Of a stretch of 64,000 bases of DNA, positions 8,893-16,759 are shown in pieces. How positions within the stretch are numbered: position 1 is the first letter of the stretch; every line of letters begins with the position of its first letter. The translations under genes were made by a program, and so were the position numbers. Source of the stretch: Hondaea fermentalgiana (Eukaryota; Sar; Bigyra; Thraustochytrida; Thraustochytriidae); contig NPFB01000100.1 in assembly GCA_014084085.1 (NCBI GenBank), positions 1-64,000 on the forward strand. The letters are read 5' to 3'. Under the pieces are notes generated by a model. It made no database searches, was not told the origin of the DNA, and worked only from the letters and a program-made list of their open reading frames with translations.

Positions 8893-8915
8893 GAGAGAGA
8901 GAGACTCTCTCTCTC
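8893..8915. repeat. perfect GA/CT inverted repeat
   Basis: Eleven bases of alternating GA (8893-8903), a single central A (8904) and eleven bases of alternating CT (8905-8915). The arms are exactly complementary, giving a hairpin or cruciform in the 3' region of the Dsc3-like gene. Confidence 0.85.
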
Positions 8916-8956
8916 ACACACTGAGGCACCTTAGAAGGTTGCGCCCTTCATCATCG

Positions 8957-8978
8957 GCTCGGCTCGGCTCGGCTCAGT
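8957..8978. repeat. GGCTC pentamer array
   Basis: About four tandem copies of GGCTC in the same spacer. Confidence 0.75.
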
Positions 8979-9033
8979 GCTGCAGACTTTACAAATCTTT
9001 TTCTAACGACGCTTCGCGAGCGGGTCTCCGACT

Positions 9034-9182
9034 GCGTGGCGCTGATCTGTACAGCAAAAATATGTGATTATTTAGGTCTGGGCCTTGTTGTCTACCCGCT
9101 CGCGTGGCGCCGATCTGTAAAGCAAAAATACGTGAATATTTTGTTTTTCCGCTCGCGTTGCGCCGATCTATAAAGCAAATAG
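9034..9182. repeat. three-copy interspersed direct repeat
   Basis: Three related segments at about 9034-9073, 9097-9143 and 9150-9182 share the core GCGTGGCGCCGATCTGTAAA followed by GCAAAAATACGTGAATATTT or variants. Copy-to-copy spacing is 68 then 53 bp, so this is not a simple microsatellite. Copy 3 has lost the AT-rich tail. It lies just downstream of a convergent gene end, with no open frame worth calling. Confidence 0.75.
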
Positions 9183-9384
9183 GCCCCATCGCCTTGCTGT
9201 TCACAGTCAATCAATCCACTTTCCACCATCTTGTTGAGTGAAGCCAGTATGCCTTGCTATGTTGTGCCATTGCTGAAAAAGAAACAAAACAAAGACCAAA
9301 CAACATCGAAAAGGGATTCTATTCACGAAAGGCGCATCGCAGCGTCTTGGAGCACGCGCTCGAAAATGCCGCTCTGGGCACAAT

Positions 9385-11934
9385 TTAGTTCCAGTCCGAG
9401 ACATCGATGCCAAAAGTTTCTGCCAAGGCCAAGTTGTAGGTCGCATAAAAGCTCTGCAGCTCAGCGCGCGTCTCAACCGTAATGTCGAGCGGCGCATCCT
9501 TTCCCTTTTGGTTCGAAGGAGCTGAGTTGTAAACCTTTCCAACTGTCTGTTCGATGTCAATCTGACTCGGATCGAGATCGATAAAGTCGAGCACCCTTTT
9601 GAGGACCAGGCCTGGGTTTGCAAACATGTCTTCGCTCTTGATCACCAGAAACTGCTCCCTAGGGAAGTATTGCAGCCATCGTCGGAGGTGAACAATGTAC
9701 ATGCCTGACCACACGGAATTACCAATGTCATGCTTGTATAGGCAAGGGACCTTGTCCTTCTTGAACCAGTCGGCATCGCTCGGGATCTGCTTCTGCATAC
9801 TGTGAAGGTCGCGAACTGCATATTGCTCCACGGTCATCGGGAACCTCTTCGGATTAAGACGCTTGCGCATTTTATGATTCGAGATGAGTCGCTCGATGGG
9901 GTCGCGAACCAAGTACACGAAGCGCATGCGCGGGTGGACGCCGCACGCAGAAGCGACGAAACGCGGGACAAGGCAGCTCGGACCGTTCCCCACGGAGCTT
10001 TCACCCGTCAGTGCATCACCATTCATGATATCCACGAGCCCGTGCTCGATGTCTTTGCCACCCGACGCAGTTGCTTTGGACTGGAAGCGGTTGAGACTCA
10101 TAACCATTGCTTTGTTGTACGATTGGCGCACGCTCTGCGGCTCTGTGAGCTTGGACAGCTTCAGCTTCTCGAGAAACAAGAGTTCGCCATCGGAGGGGCC
10201 GCCTTTAAGATTCACGCCGTAGAAGCGAGGATGCGCGCTGAGGTACGAAAATAAAGAAGTCGTGCCACCCTTGCGGGTTCCCAAGACCAGAACAGATGCA
10301 AGACATGTGTCAAAGTTCCGCGCCTTTTCCAACACATTCCCGTCTTTCACGTCCACTGGCGGCTTGGGTTCATCGATGTGAGATTTGCGCTCCTGCAGGT
10401 CCTCGCGCCAGCAACCTTGCTTGGCAAGGCACAGGTCGGGAACATCAGCAGCCGTGCTCGCGTTCGCAGCGGCAGACGCCGCCGCAGCCGCCGTGCTTTT
10501 GGGAAAGTAGGAGAGAAGACCTTGCTTGAGTTGTTCAAAGGATGTCGGCGTTGTCTGACCAGGAGTGTGTGTCCAACAGACCTTTTCAGCGTCGCAGCTG
10601 AACTTGAAAGGAATGTACGCCGGATCATGGATAGCCCCCCGCATTTTTGAACCGCGGCGAAGCAGCAAGTCCAGAGCAAAAGCGTAGAGGTTCACGTCCA
10701 TCGCGTTGTGCGCCTCGAGTACTTCGCGAGCATGCGCACTAAGTGTGTCGATGCGCTCGTTCGGATTGCTAGCAGCTACGTAATGCTGGACATCCGCGTG
10801 AAGTGCAAAGGACAAAAGCTGCAAAGACACGGTCCATTTCTCGTAAATTCCGAACCAGGCCATCTTCGCAAGGCGCTGTTTCGCAAGCGTCAGCTGCGCG
10901 TCCGGGTCGTCGCCGACCTCGGGAGCAAGCATCCTGGTAAAGACGTTAAAGGAGGACGAGCACGCGTTCCGCTCCCCCTCGTCCAGGTTGGCCCAGTCTT
11001 CGACCGTGGTTCCCTCCTGCTGCATCAAGAGGGCCGCTGCCGACCCAGGTGCGCAATCAAAGAGAGCGTTGCCGACCCCTGCGCTACCGTCGAGAAGACG
11101 CCCACTCTTCGGGGACGTCTGACTCGCACTAACGAGGTTGAATGCGGAAACGAGGCGGGTCACCGGGTCACGAAGCAAAAAGCTCCACCTCACGCAAGTC
11201 TTGGGTTTGGTGCTTTCGCACGAGCTTGCAATTCCATCGGCCCCAGGTGCACATCCGAGTTCACTAGCAATCGAGGTGTAGGTCCGCTGCTGCGCGAGAA
11301 TTGCAAAGGTGTGCTTTGCTGATCGTTGCGCAGTGGACACCTCGACATACCTAGGGTCGTTCACCAGATCATCCAAGTCACCAAAGCTTGCTTCAAAGGT
11401 GTTCTCACCGGAGTTGACGACCTCTGGGTAAATGAAGATGATCTTAGACCCAGCAGGACAGCGGTTGTTCTTGATTATGTCCACATCTACATCCGCATCG
11501 GCATCGGCACCGGCATCGGCGTCGGCATAAGCGTCTTGCGATGCGTCGTCGTCACCGTCGGGACTACCGTCGTGCGCGGAGTAGTCGTCCGCGCCGCTGT
11601 CCGAGCTCCCGCCCGAAGTATCGCCGCGAATGATGAGTGTCAGGTCATGGGAGCTCTGCAGCGACCCAGACGCCTGTGCAGCCGGCAAGCCCTTGGTGGG
11701 CGCGCTCTCGCCAGAGCCAAGGTGCGCGAGCCCGACGAGGAAGAGCACGCCCGCCAGCACGGCGGTCACCTTGAGCGCCCGCCGGAACCACTCCCGCTGC
11801 AGGTCTTCCCTCTCGGCCTGGTTCTGCTGCACGCTCCCGCCCAGCTGCGCGCTCACCAGCCCGCGCGTCTCCTCCTCGCCGTCGTCGTGCTCGTCGAGCA
11901 CATCATCGTCGGCTCTCTCGCGCCGCCGCGCCAT
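9385..11934 (-). CDS. two-domain type II membrane sulfotransferase (paralogue A)
   Basis: 849 aa, predicted Golgi type II membrane protein. Cytosolic acidic N-terminus, membrane anchor at about 53-72 (ALKVTAVLAGVLFLVGLAHL), an Asp/Ala-rich stem (about 100-155), then two sulfotransferase-like domains. Domain 1 (about 160-480) keeps the 3'-phosphate-binding motif (WSFLLRDPVTRLVSAF) and the heparan-type tail (HNAMDVNLYAFALDLLLRR). Its PAPS loop is degraded to PEVVNSGENTFEASF, with the Lys missing. Domain 2 (about 545-849) has an intact loop (LGTRKGGTTSLFSYL) and RFVYLVRDPIERLISNHKM, like HS3ST/NDST. So domain 2 is probably the active enzyme. I start at ATG 11934 because this places the anchor as in the neighbour; in-frame ATGs upstream (e.g. 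12228) cannot be excluded. It lies in tandem with paralogue B. Acceptor unknown, plausibly sulfated wall polysaccharide or glycoprotein. Confidence 0.88.
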   Translation of the reverse strand: MARRRERADDDVLDEHDDGEEETRGLVSAQLGGSVQQNQAEREDLQREWFRRALKVTAVLAGVLFLVGLAHLGSGESAPTKGLPAAQASGSLQSSHDLTLIIRGDTSGGSSDSGADDYSAHDGSPDGDDDASQDAYADADAGADADADVDVDIIKNNRCPAGSKIIFIYPEVVNSGENTFEASFGDLDDLVNDPRYVEVSTAQRSAKHTFAILAQQRTYTSIASELGCAPGADGIASSCESTKPKTCVRWSFLLRDPVTRLVSAFNLVSASQTSPKSGRLLDGSAGVGNALFDCAPGSAAALLMQQEGTTVEDWANLDEGERNACSSSFNVFTRMLAPEVGDDPDAQLTLAKQRLAKMAWFGIYEKWTVSLQLLSFALHADVQHYVAASNPNERIDTLSAHAREVLEAHNAMDVNLYAFALDLLLRRGSKMRGAIHDPAYIPFKFSCDAEKVCWTHTPGQTTPTSFEQLKQGLLSYFPKSTAAAAASAAANASTAADVPDLCLAKQGCWREDLQERKSHIDEPKPPVDVKDGNVLEKARNFDTCLASVLVLGTRKGGTTSLFSYLSAHPRFYGVNLKGGPSDGELLFLEKLKLSKLTEPQSVRQSYNKAMVMSLNRFQSKATASGGKDIEHGLVDIMNGDALTGESSVGNGPSCLVPRFVASACGVHPRMRFVYLVRDPIERLISNHKMRKRLNPKRFPMTVEQYAVRDLHSMQKQIPSDADWFKKDKVPCLYKHDIGNSVWSGMYIVHLRRWLQYFPREQFLVIKSEDMFANPGLVLKRVLDFIDLDPSQIDIEQTVGKVYNSAPSNQKGKDAPLDITVETRAELQSFYATYNLALAETFGIDVSDWN

Positions 11935-12586
11935 CCCCACGCCGCGCACGCCGCGCCGCGCCGCGTCAGCCCGCGCTCCCGCGCAGCGCCTCGCCGCCCG
12001 CGCGCGCCGCCCCCTTCGCCTCCTCGCCGCCGCCGCCGCCGCTCGCTCGCTCGCTCGCCGCGGAGTCTCTCGTGCGCGCGTTGCGGAATTGGGGCTCGAA
12101 CTGCGCTGCGTGGGACGGGTAATTTCGACGCGGCAACGACGCTTCGCTGCCGCATTTGCGTTGTCGTCGCTTGTCGCCGGGAAAATGGACCAGTCGGGTA
12201 CCACAGAAGATAACAGGGCGCCGTCCATTGCAAAGCGGGGTCGACGCTGCGGAGTCATGCGATGCTGCGCTGCGGCGGGAGAGACTCGGAGGGAGGGCGG
12301 GGGGGAGAGCGGGAAGGGCGAGCAACAGCAGCGGCAGCAGCGACAGGGGGGCGCACGGCGGGGATGGCTGCAGTGAGAGGTAGCGGAAGAGTGAGAAAAG
12401 CGATCGAGAGCGCAAGACGTGAACAAGTGCTATGAAAGCAGCCATCGCGACAAAATAAAGGGGTTTAACAGCAGCAGCAGCAGCAGCAGCAGCAGGAGGA
12501 GGAGGATGAGACAAGAGCAGGAGGAGACAAGAGCGATAACAAGATAGGTTGTTTTGGTGCGGCTGGCTGCTGCAAGAGCTAGTTGA
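11935..12586. other. spacer between tandem sulfotransferase genes
   Basis: 5' flank of paralogue A and 3' flank of paralogue B. It holds a GC-rich stretch whose frame stays open with paralogue A back to about 12426, and a CAG trinucleotide run at about 12470-12494. It probably contains the promoter of paralogue A. No separate gene seen. Confidence 0.45.
12470..12494. repeat. CAG trinucleotide microsatellite
   Basis: Eight CAG units followed by GGA units, outside the called coding sequence. Confidence 0.85.
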
Positions 12587-15142
12587 TCAGTTCCACGTTG
12601 AAACGTCAATGCCGAACTCTGCTTGGAGCGCCTCGTTGAACGGGACGAAGAAACTCTGCAGCTCGGCTGTGACCTCGTCGCTCAGAGGCGTGTCAATCTG
12701 AGACACCGAAGCGGGGCTTTGCTCGGGCGCAGAGTTGAAGGACTCTGACACCACAGCCTCGATGTCCATGACAGAAGAGTCGAGGCCGACAAAGGCAAGC
12801 GTTTTGCGAAGTGTCGCCGCTGGGTTCGTAAACATGTCTTCGCTCTTGAGAACGAGCAGCTGCTCCTTGGGAAAGATCTGCTGCCAGCGCGAAAGGTGCA
12901 CAATGTACATGCTGGACCAGACCGTGTTCTGCACGTCAAGCCGAAAGAGACACGGGATGTTGTCCCGCTTCCACCACTCTGGCTCGCTCGGCATCAAGCC
13001 TTGCACGGTATGGAGGTCGTCCAGCACGCTCGTCTCTAACGAGTCCGTGTACTTTTTAGGCAATAAACGATGTCGCATCTTAATGTTTGAAACGATGCGC
13101 GATACGGGATTTCGGACCAGATATACTAAACGCATGCGCGGGTTCACACCGCACGCTGCTGCCACCAAGCGAGGCACGAGGCATCCCGGGCCATTGGCCA
13201 CCGAGCTCTCTCCGGTCAAGGCCTCACCTCGTAGAATCTCCTTGAGCCATGGCGCTGTCACGGCGTCGCTGTCTGCATCGCCGCTCGCAGACGCTGCTCC
13301 AGGCGTCGCGAAACTAGACGCAAGCTCATGCACAAAGGCTTGATTATATTTCTGACGGACCCGGGCTGGAGGCGGATTGTTTCGGCCCGGTTTGAACCTT
13401 TCCAACACACGGAGCTCGCCGTCCGTAGGCCCACCTTCCAGCTTGACGCCGTAAAACCGTGGATGCGCACTCAAGTACGTGTACAGCGAGGTGGTTCCGC
13501 CCTTGCGCGCGCCTAAAATTAGCACGCTCGCAAGACACGTCTCTGACTCGAGGGCCTCCGCCGTCGAAGAGCCCGGCGCGGGAACATTGGCAGCAATCTC
13601 AGAAGCCTCTTGCTCTGTCGGCACCGTTTGCTCGGCATGCTCATGGAAGGGCGCCTCCACGTCGTCGCGCCAGCAACCTCGCTTTGCCGTGCATAGCTGC
13701 AATTCCTTGGCCTCGCCCACACTCGAGAAATGCTTGGCCAGGCCCTCGGGAGTGACATCGAGAGGCCATGGCGCCTCCTCAGAGAACTTATTCCAGCAGA
13801 TTGTTTCCTTGTCACAAGTAAAGGTGTATGGCTTGAAGAACGGGTCAAGCCTGTCGCGTCGCATGCGCGCAATGCGACGCTCAAAGAGGTCTACGGCAAA
13901 CTTGTACAACTCGATATCTAGCGCGTTATGTTTCTCGAGCACGGCACGTGCGTGAGGGCTCAGGCTCTTGTCGTACTTGTTGAGATTGAACAAGGTTGCA
14001 TAGTGGACCAAGTCTGTGCCAAGCACATAGGAAAAGAGCTGCAGCGACTCGGTCCAATGCTCGAGGATGCCAAACCACGCCATCTGCTCCAGGCGTTCCT
14101 TTGCGGTCGCGAGCTGGGCTTCCGGTCCTCCACTCTCGATGGGCGCAAGATACTTGGTATGAATATTGAAAGCAAAAGAACATGCCTCGCGCTCCTCGTC
14201 CGATAGTCTTGTCCACTCTTCGATTGTAAAGTCGGCGCGCTGCATTTCTGCTGCCGCACGCGACCCAGGCTTGCAGTAGAAGTGCGAGTCGCCAAAAGCG
14301 CCCGTGCCCCCCTGAACGGGCGACCGTTTGTTAATCGGGCGCCGTCCCCTCAGGTCAGGTTCGCCACGTCCAGTCATTGTGTAGAACGAGGAAAGCATGC
14401 GGCTCAGAGGATCGCGCAAGGTAAATGCCCATCGCACGCACTCACTTGGCCCTGTGCTCTCGCACTGCATGGCAGCTTTTCCTGGTGACGGACTGCAGCC
14501 TTTGAGTTTTGCAAGCGCAGGATACGTGCGGTGGTACGTAAAGAGCGAAAAGGTGTGTGTCTTGGACCTTGGTGCCATCGAGACGGACTTTAAGCGCGTA
14601 CCCTTGGCAAGTTCTTCGAGAGCGCCAAAGGTGGCCTCGACCGTACGCCCGCCGGCCTTGTTCACATGCGGATAAATGAGTGAGATCTTGGATCCGGCAG
14701 GGCATCGTCTTCGGATATCCCCTTCGCCACCCGCAGAAGGTGAAGTAAGCCCTTCGCCAACACTACCTTCTGTATCAGCACGGGAATTGTCGTGGATCTC
14801 GTCTGCAGCATCGAAAGGCGCGCGTAGACTTTCGGCACTGCCCACCCACGATTTAACGTCGACCACTTCGCGTTGATAATTAAAGGCGAACAGCATGAGA
14901 ATCACAAGAGTCCCCAACAAAGCTCGACCGCGCCATTTCCACTGATTTTGGCTCGCTGCGCTGGACGTCGGGCTGCGAAGAAACCCAGCCTCCGCCTCTT
15001 TGGGTTCTCTTCCACGGTTGTCGTCGTCGTCGTCGTCGTCGTCTGTGAATTCATCATCATCGAACGCTGACCTGTCACCATCCAGGATCCTGGCGCCTTC
15101 CTCGTCCTCTTGAGCGGCGCGTCTTGCCCGGAGGCTAGCCAT
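12587..15142 (-). CDS. two-domain type II membrane sulfotransferase (paralogue B)
   Basis: 851 aa from ATG 15142 (the frame upstream has only a TTG). Same plan as paralogue A: acidic cytosolic tail with a poly-Asp run, membrane anchor (GRALLGTLVILMLFAFNY, about residues 73-90), short stem, two sulfotransferase domains. Domain 1 keeps a better PAPS loop (YPHVNKAGGRTVEATFG, Lys and GG present), RWAFTLRDPLSRMLSSFY, and the HNALDIELYKFAVDLFERR signature of the heparan-sulfate 2-O/6-O family (Sulfotransfer_2). Domain 2 has LGARKGGTTSLYTYLSAHPR and RLVYLVRNPVSRIVSN (Sulfotransfer_1, NDST/HS3ST-like). Both domains therefore look able to bind PAPS, a possible bifunctional enzyme. Clearly a tandem duplicate of the downstream gene, much diverged. 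Expected site is the Golgi lumen; acceptor unknown. Confidence 0.9.
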   Translation of the reverse strand: MASLRARRAAQEDEEGARILDGDRSAFDDDEFTDDDDDDDDNRGREPKEAEAGFLRSPTSSAASQNQWKWRGRALLGTLVILMLFAFNYQREVVDVKSWVGSAESLRAPFDAADEIHDNSRADTEGSVGEGLTSPSAGGEGDIRRRCPAGSKISLIYPHVNKAGGRTVEATFGALEELAKGTRLKSVSMAPRSKTHTFSLFTYHRTYPALAKLKGCSPSPGKAAMQCESTGPSECVRWAFTLRDPLSRMLSSFYTMTGRGEPDLRGRRPINKRSPVQGGTGAFGDSHFYCKPGSRAAAEMQRADFTIEEWTRLSDEEREACSFAFNIHTKYLAPIESGGPEAQLATAKERLEQMAWFGILEHWTESLQLFSYVLGTDLVHYATLFNLNKYDKSLSPHARAVLEKHNALDIELYKFAVDLFERRIARMRRDRLDPFFKPYTFTCDKETICWNKFSEEAPWPLDVTPEGLAKHFSSVGEAKELQLCTAKRGCWRDDVEAPFHEHAEQTVPTEQEASEIAANVPAPGSSTAEALESETCLASVLILGARKGGTTSLYTYLSAHPRFYGVKLEGGPTDGELRVLERFKPGRNNPPPARVRQKYNQAFVHELASSFATPGAASASGDADSDAVTAPWLKEILRGEALTGESSVANGPGCLVPRLVAAACGVNPRMRLVYLVRNPVSRIVSNIKMRHRLLPKKYTDSLETSVLDDLHTVQGLMPSEPEWWKRDNIPCLFRLDVQNTVWSSMYIVHLSRWQQIFPKEQLLVLKSEDMFTNPAATLRKTLAFVGLDSSVMDIEAVVSESFNSAPEQSPASVSQIDTPLSDEVTAELQSFFVPFNEALQAEFGIDVSTWN

Positions 15143-15601
15143 TTCTGCGAAGCGAGGCAGCAGCAACGTCCCTTCAATCGATTCCAACCAACCTCAGCTC
15201 GACTCGACGCGAGCTTAGTCAACACGAGACGCAGCGAGGATGAGAATCGAGGCGATATGCAAGAGACCCTCGTAGGCGCCGTACGGCTTCACAGACCCAA
15301 GCCGCCGCGCTCGCCCGCTTTGGGCTGCTCGGCGACCCCCACCGGCTCGATGATCTGTTTATGATGCTGCCAAGCACTCTGCATCTCATCTCCGTTACAG
15401 AGGTTTATAAAACCGCGTAAAACTACTTTTTTTCCGATCGATCGAAACGAAGGCGACAAGCAGAGCATGATCGTGGGTCGCGCGCGCGTGCGCTCGCTGC
15501 GAGACCTTTGGCGTGGCTGCTAGCGCTGGCCTCACTGCTCCTACGGCCGGCGGTAGGAGAGAAGAAGAGGTTTACTCGGCACTTCAATTCATGTTCAGGT
15601 C
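15143..15601. promoter_or_regulatory. divergent promoter between sulfotransferase B and the TFIIA-like gene
   Basis: About 460 bp between two divergent start codons. A TATA-like TTTATAAAAC lies at about 15403-15412, followed by a poly-T run and palindromic CGATCGATCG near 15436. An ATTCATGTTCAG just before the TFIIA-like ATG could be read as an acceptor site, but no donor is convincing. Confidence 0.45.
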
Positions 15602-16597
15602 ATGCTGAGAGATCTTGTCGTGAACGATGTGATCGATCGCGTCAAGGGCATGCCGGGATGGTCTCCGGAGCTTGCGCGCAAGCTCGAAACGCGCTGGCGA
15701 GAACTGCTGGCCAAGGCACCTCAATTCATTGGGTACGGTGCCGATATGGCAGTCTCTTCCAACGTGTCCGTGGTGAATGAGAACGATCGGCTTGCTATTT
15801 CGCCGGCAGGATTCCCCGCCGAAAGGTGGCCAGGTCCAGACGCGGATAGCATTCTCGCTTCAGGTCCGTGCTTTTTTGGTCTTGATGCCTCCATGGCCAA
15901 TGCGTATGCGCAAGGCAGGTGGAGTGAACTCGAGGAGAATGGGCCGCTACAATTCAAAGCAGCAACCCTCTTGCCCGATGAGCCTCCTGCGCCGCCATCG
16001 CTGGAAAGTGCCGCGGACCTGGACATTCTCGACACCAAACATATCGACGTGGATCCAGGCCATCTTGCAGATGTCTCTGCTTTCTCCTCTTCGAGAAGCG
16101 CGCAGGCACGTTTACAAAAACGAAGAAAGAGAAATGAAATGTCATTGCCAAAACCAGTCGAGGAAACAGTGGTTGACGAGAGCGATGGCGGCCACTCTGA
16201 CTCTGATTCCGACTATGGAGAGGAGGAGCAACGACGACGAAAGCGTACCCGGAGTGCTCGCGCGAAGGAGACCTCTGCAGAAAACAAACGACTCATGGCT
16301 GCTCTTGAAGAGGATGCCTCTGTTCTCGAAACTCTCCGACCTCTTCAGGTAGCTGCACAAATCGATCATCTCCACGCAAACCACGTGAGTGGTTGGGTGA
16401 AGCGCTTACGCACGTCTACTAATGCTCAAGGTGACGCGGTGTGGCGACTTGATATGCAGGCAGTCTTTTCGCGCACCAACAACACTGAAGTCTTTCTTCC
16501 CTCGTGCAGCTGTGAGCTCACCATGTCTGCTAAAGCCAATGACGACGACGATAATGATGATGATAATGATAAAGAAGGGACACATGGCGGCCTTTAG
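15602..16597 (+). CDS. GTF2A1: TFIIA large-subunit-like transcription factor
   Basis: 331 aa. The N-terminus (LVVNDVIDRVKGMPGWSPEL, then ARKLETRWRELLAKA) matches the alpha-helical start of TFIIA alpha/beta (VIEDVINDVR...L.ELKTLWENKL). A disordered, acidic middle (about 190-225, DESDGGHSDSDSDYGEEE) is followed by a basic cluster. Residues about 250-305 (AQIDHLHANHV then GDAVWRLDMQAVFSRTNN and EVFLPSCSCEL) fit the C-terminal beta-barrel strand set of TFIIA (CQYDKI...KWKFHLKDGI..NGRDYIF). This long-short-long plan of conserved ends around a variable linker is typical of TOA1/GTF2A1. The C-terminus ends in an extra Asp/Asn tail. TFIIA stabilises TBP on promoters. Similarity is modest and some loop residues are absent, so the family call is likely rather than certain. 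ATG at 15602. Confidence 0.65.
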   Translation: MLRDLVVNDVIDRVKGMPGWSPELARKLETRWRELLAKAPQFIGYGADMAVSSNVSVVNENDRLAISPAGFPAERWPGPDADSILASGPCFFGLDASMANAYAQGRWSELEENGPLQFKAATLLPDEPPAPPSLESAADLDILDTKHIDVDPGHLADVSAFSSSRSAQARLQKRRKRNEMSLPKPVEETVVDESDGGHSDSDSDYGEEEQRRRKRTRSARAKETSAENKRLMAALEEDASVLETLRPLQVAAQIDHLHANHVSGWVKRLRTSTNAQGDAVWRLDMQAVFSRTNNTEVFLPSCSCELTMSAKANDDDDNDDDNDKEGTHGGL

Positions 16598-16759
16598 GAA
16601 GGTACTTTTTCTTTATAACATAAAGCTCACAGTGCAGCGCGAGGTTTTGGACACTCGCACGAGGAGGCAAGAGGGGTAAACTCAGACAATGTACAAAAGA
16701 TGTGTTCTTTGCTAAAGAATAAAAGAACTCGGGACCTGTAGGAAAAGAAAGCGAGAATC

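Larger units (their letters stand above)
8706..9384. other. convergent intergenic region with repeats
   Basis: AT-richer spacer between the Dsc3-like gene (+) and a sulfotransferase gene (-). It carries an A/G-rich run (8758-8795), a GA/CT hairpin, a GGCTC pentamer array and a three-copy repeat of about 35-45 bp (9034-9182). No protein gene is supported. Confidence 0.5.

Noticed and set aside
11935..12426. N-terminal extension of sulfotransferase A
   Set aside because: Composition is GC-driven Arg/Ala; the paralogue starts at the equivalent of 11934, with the membrane anchor near the N-terminus.
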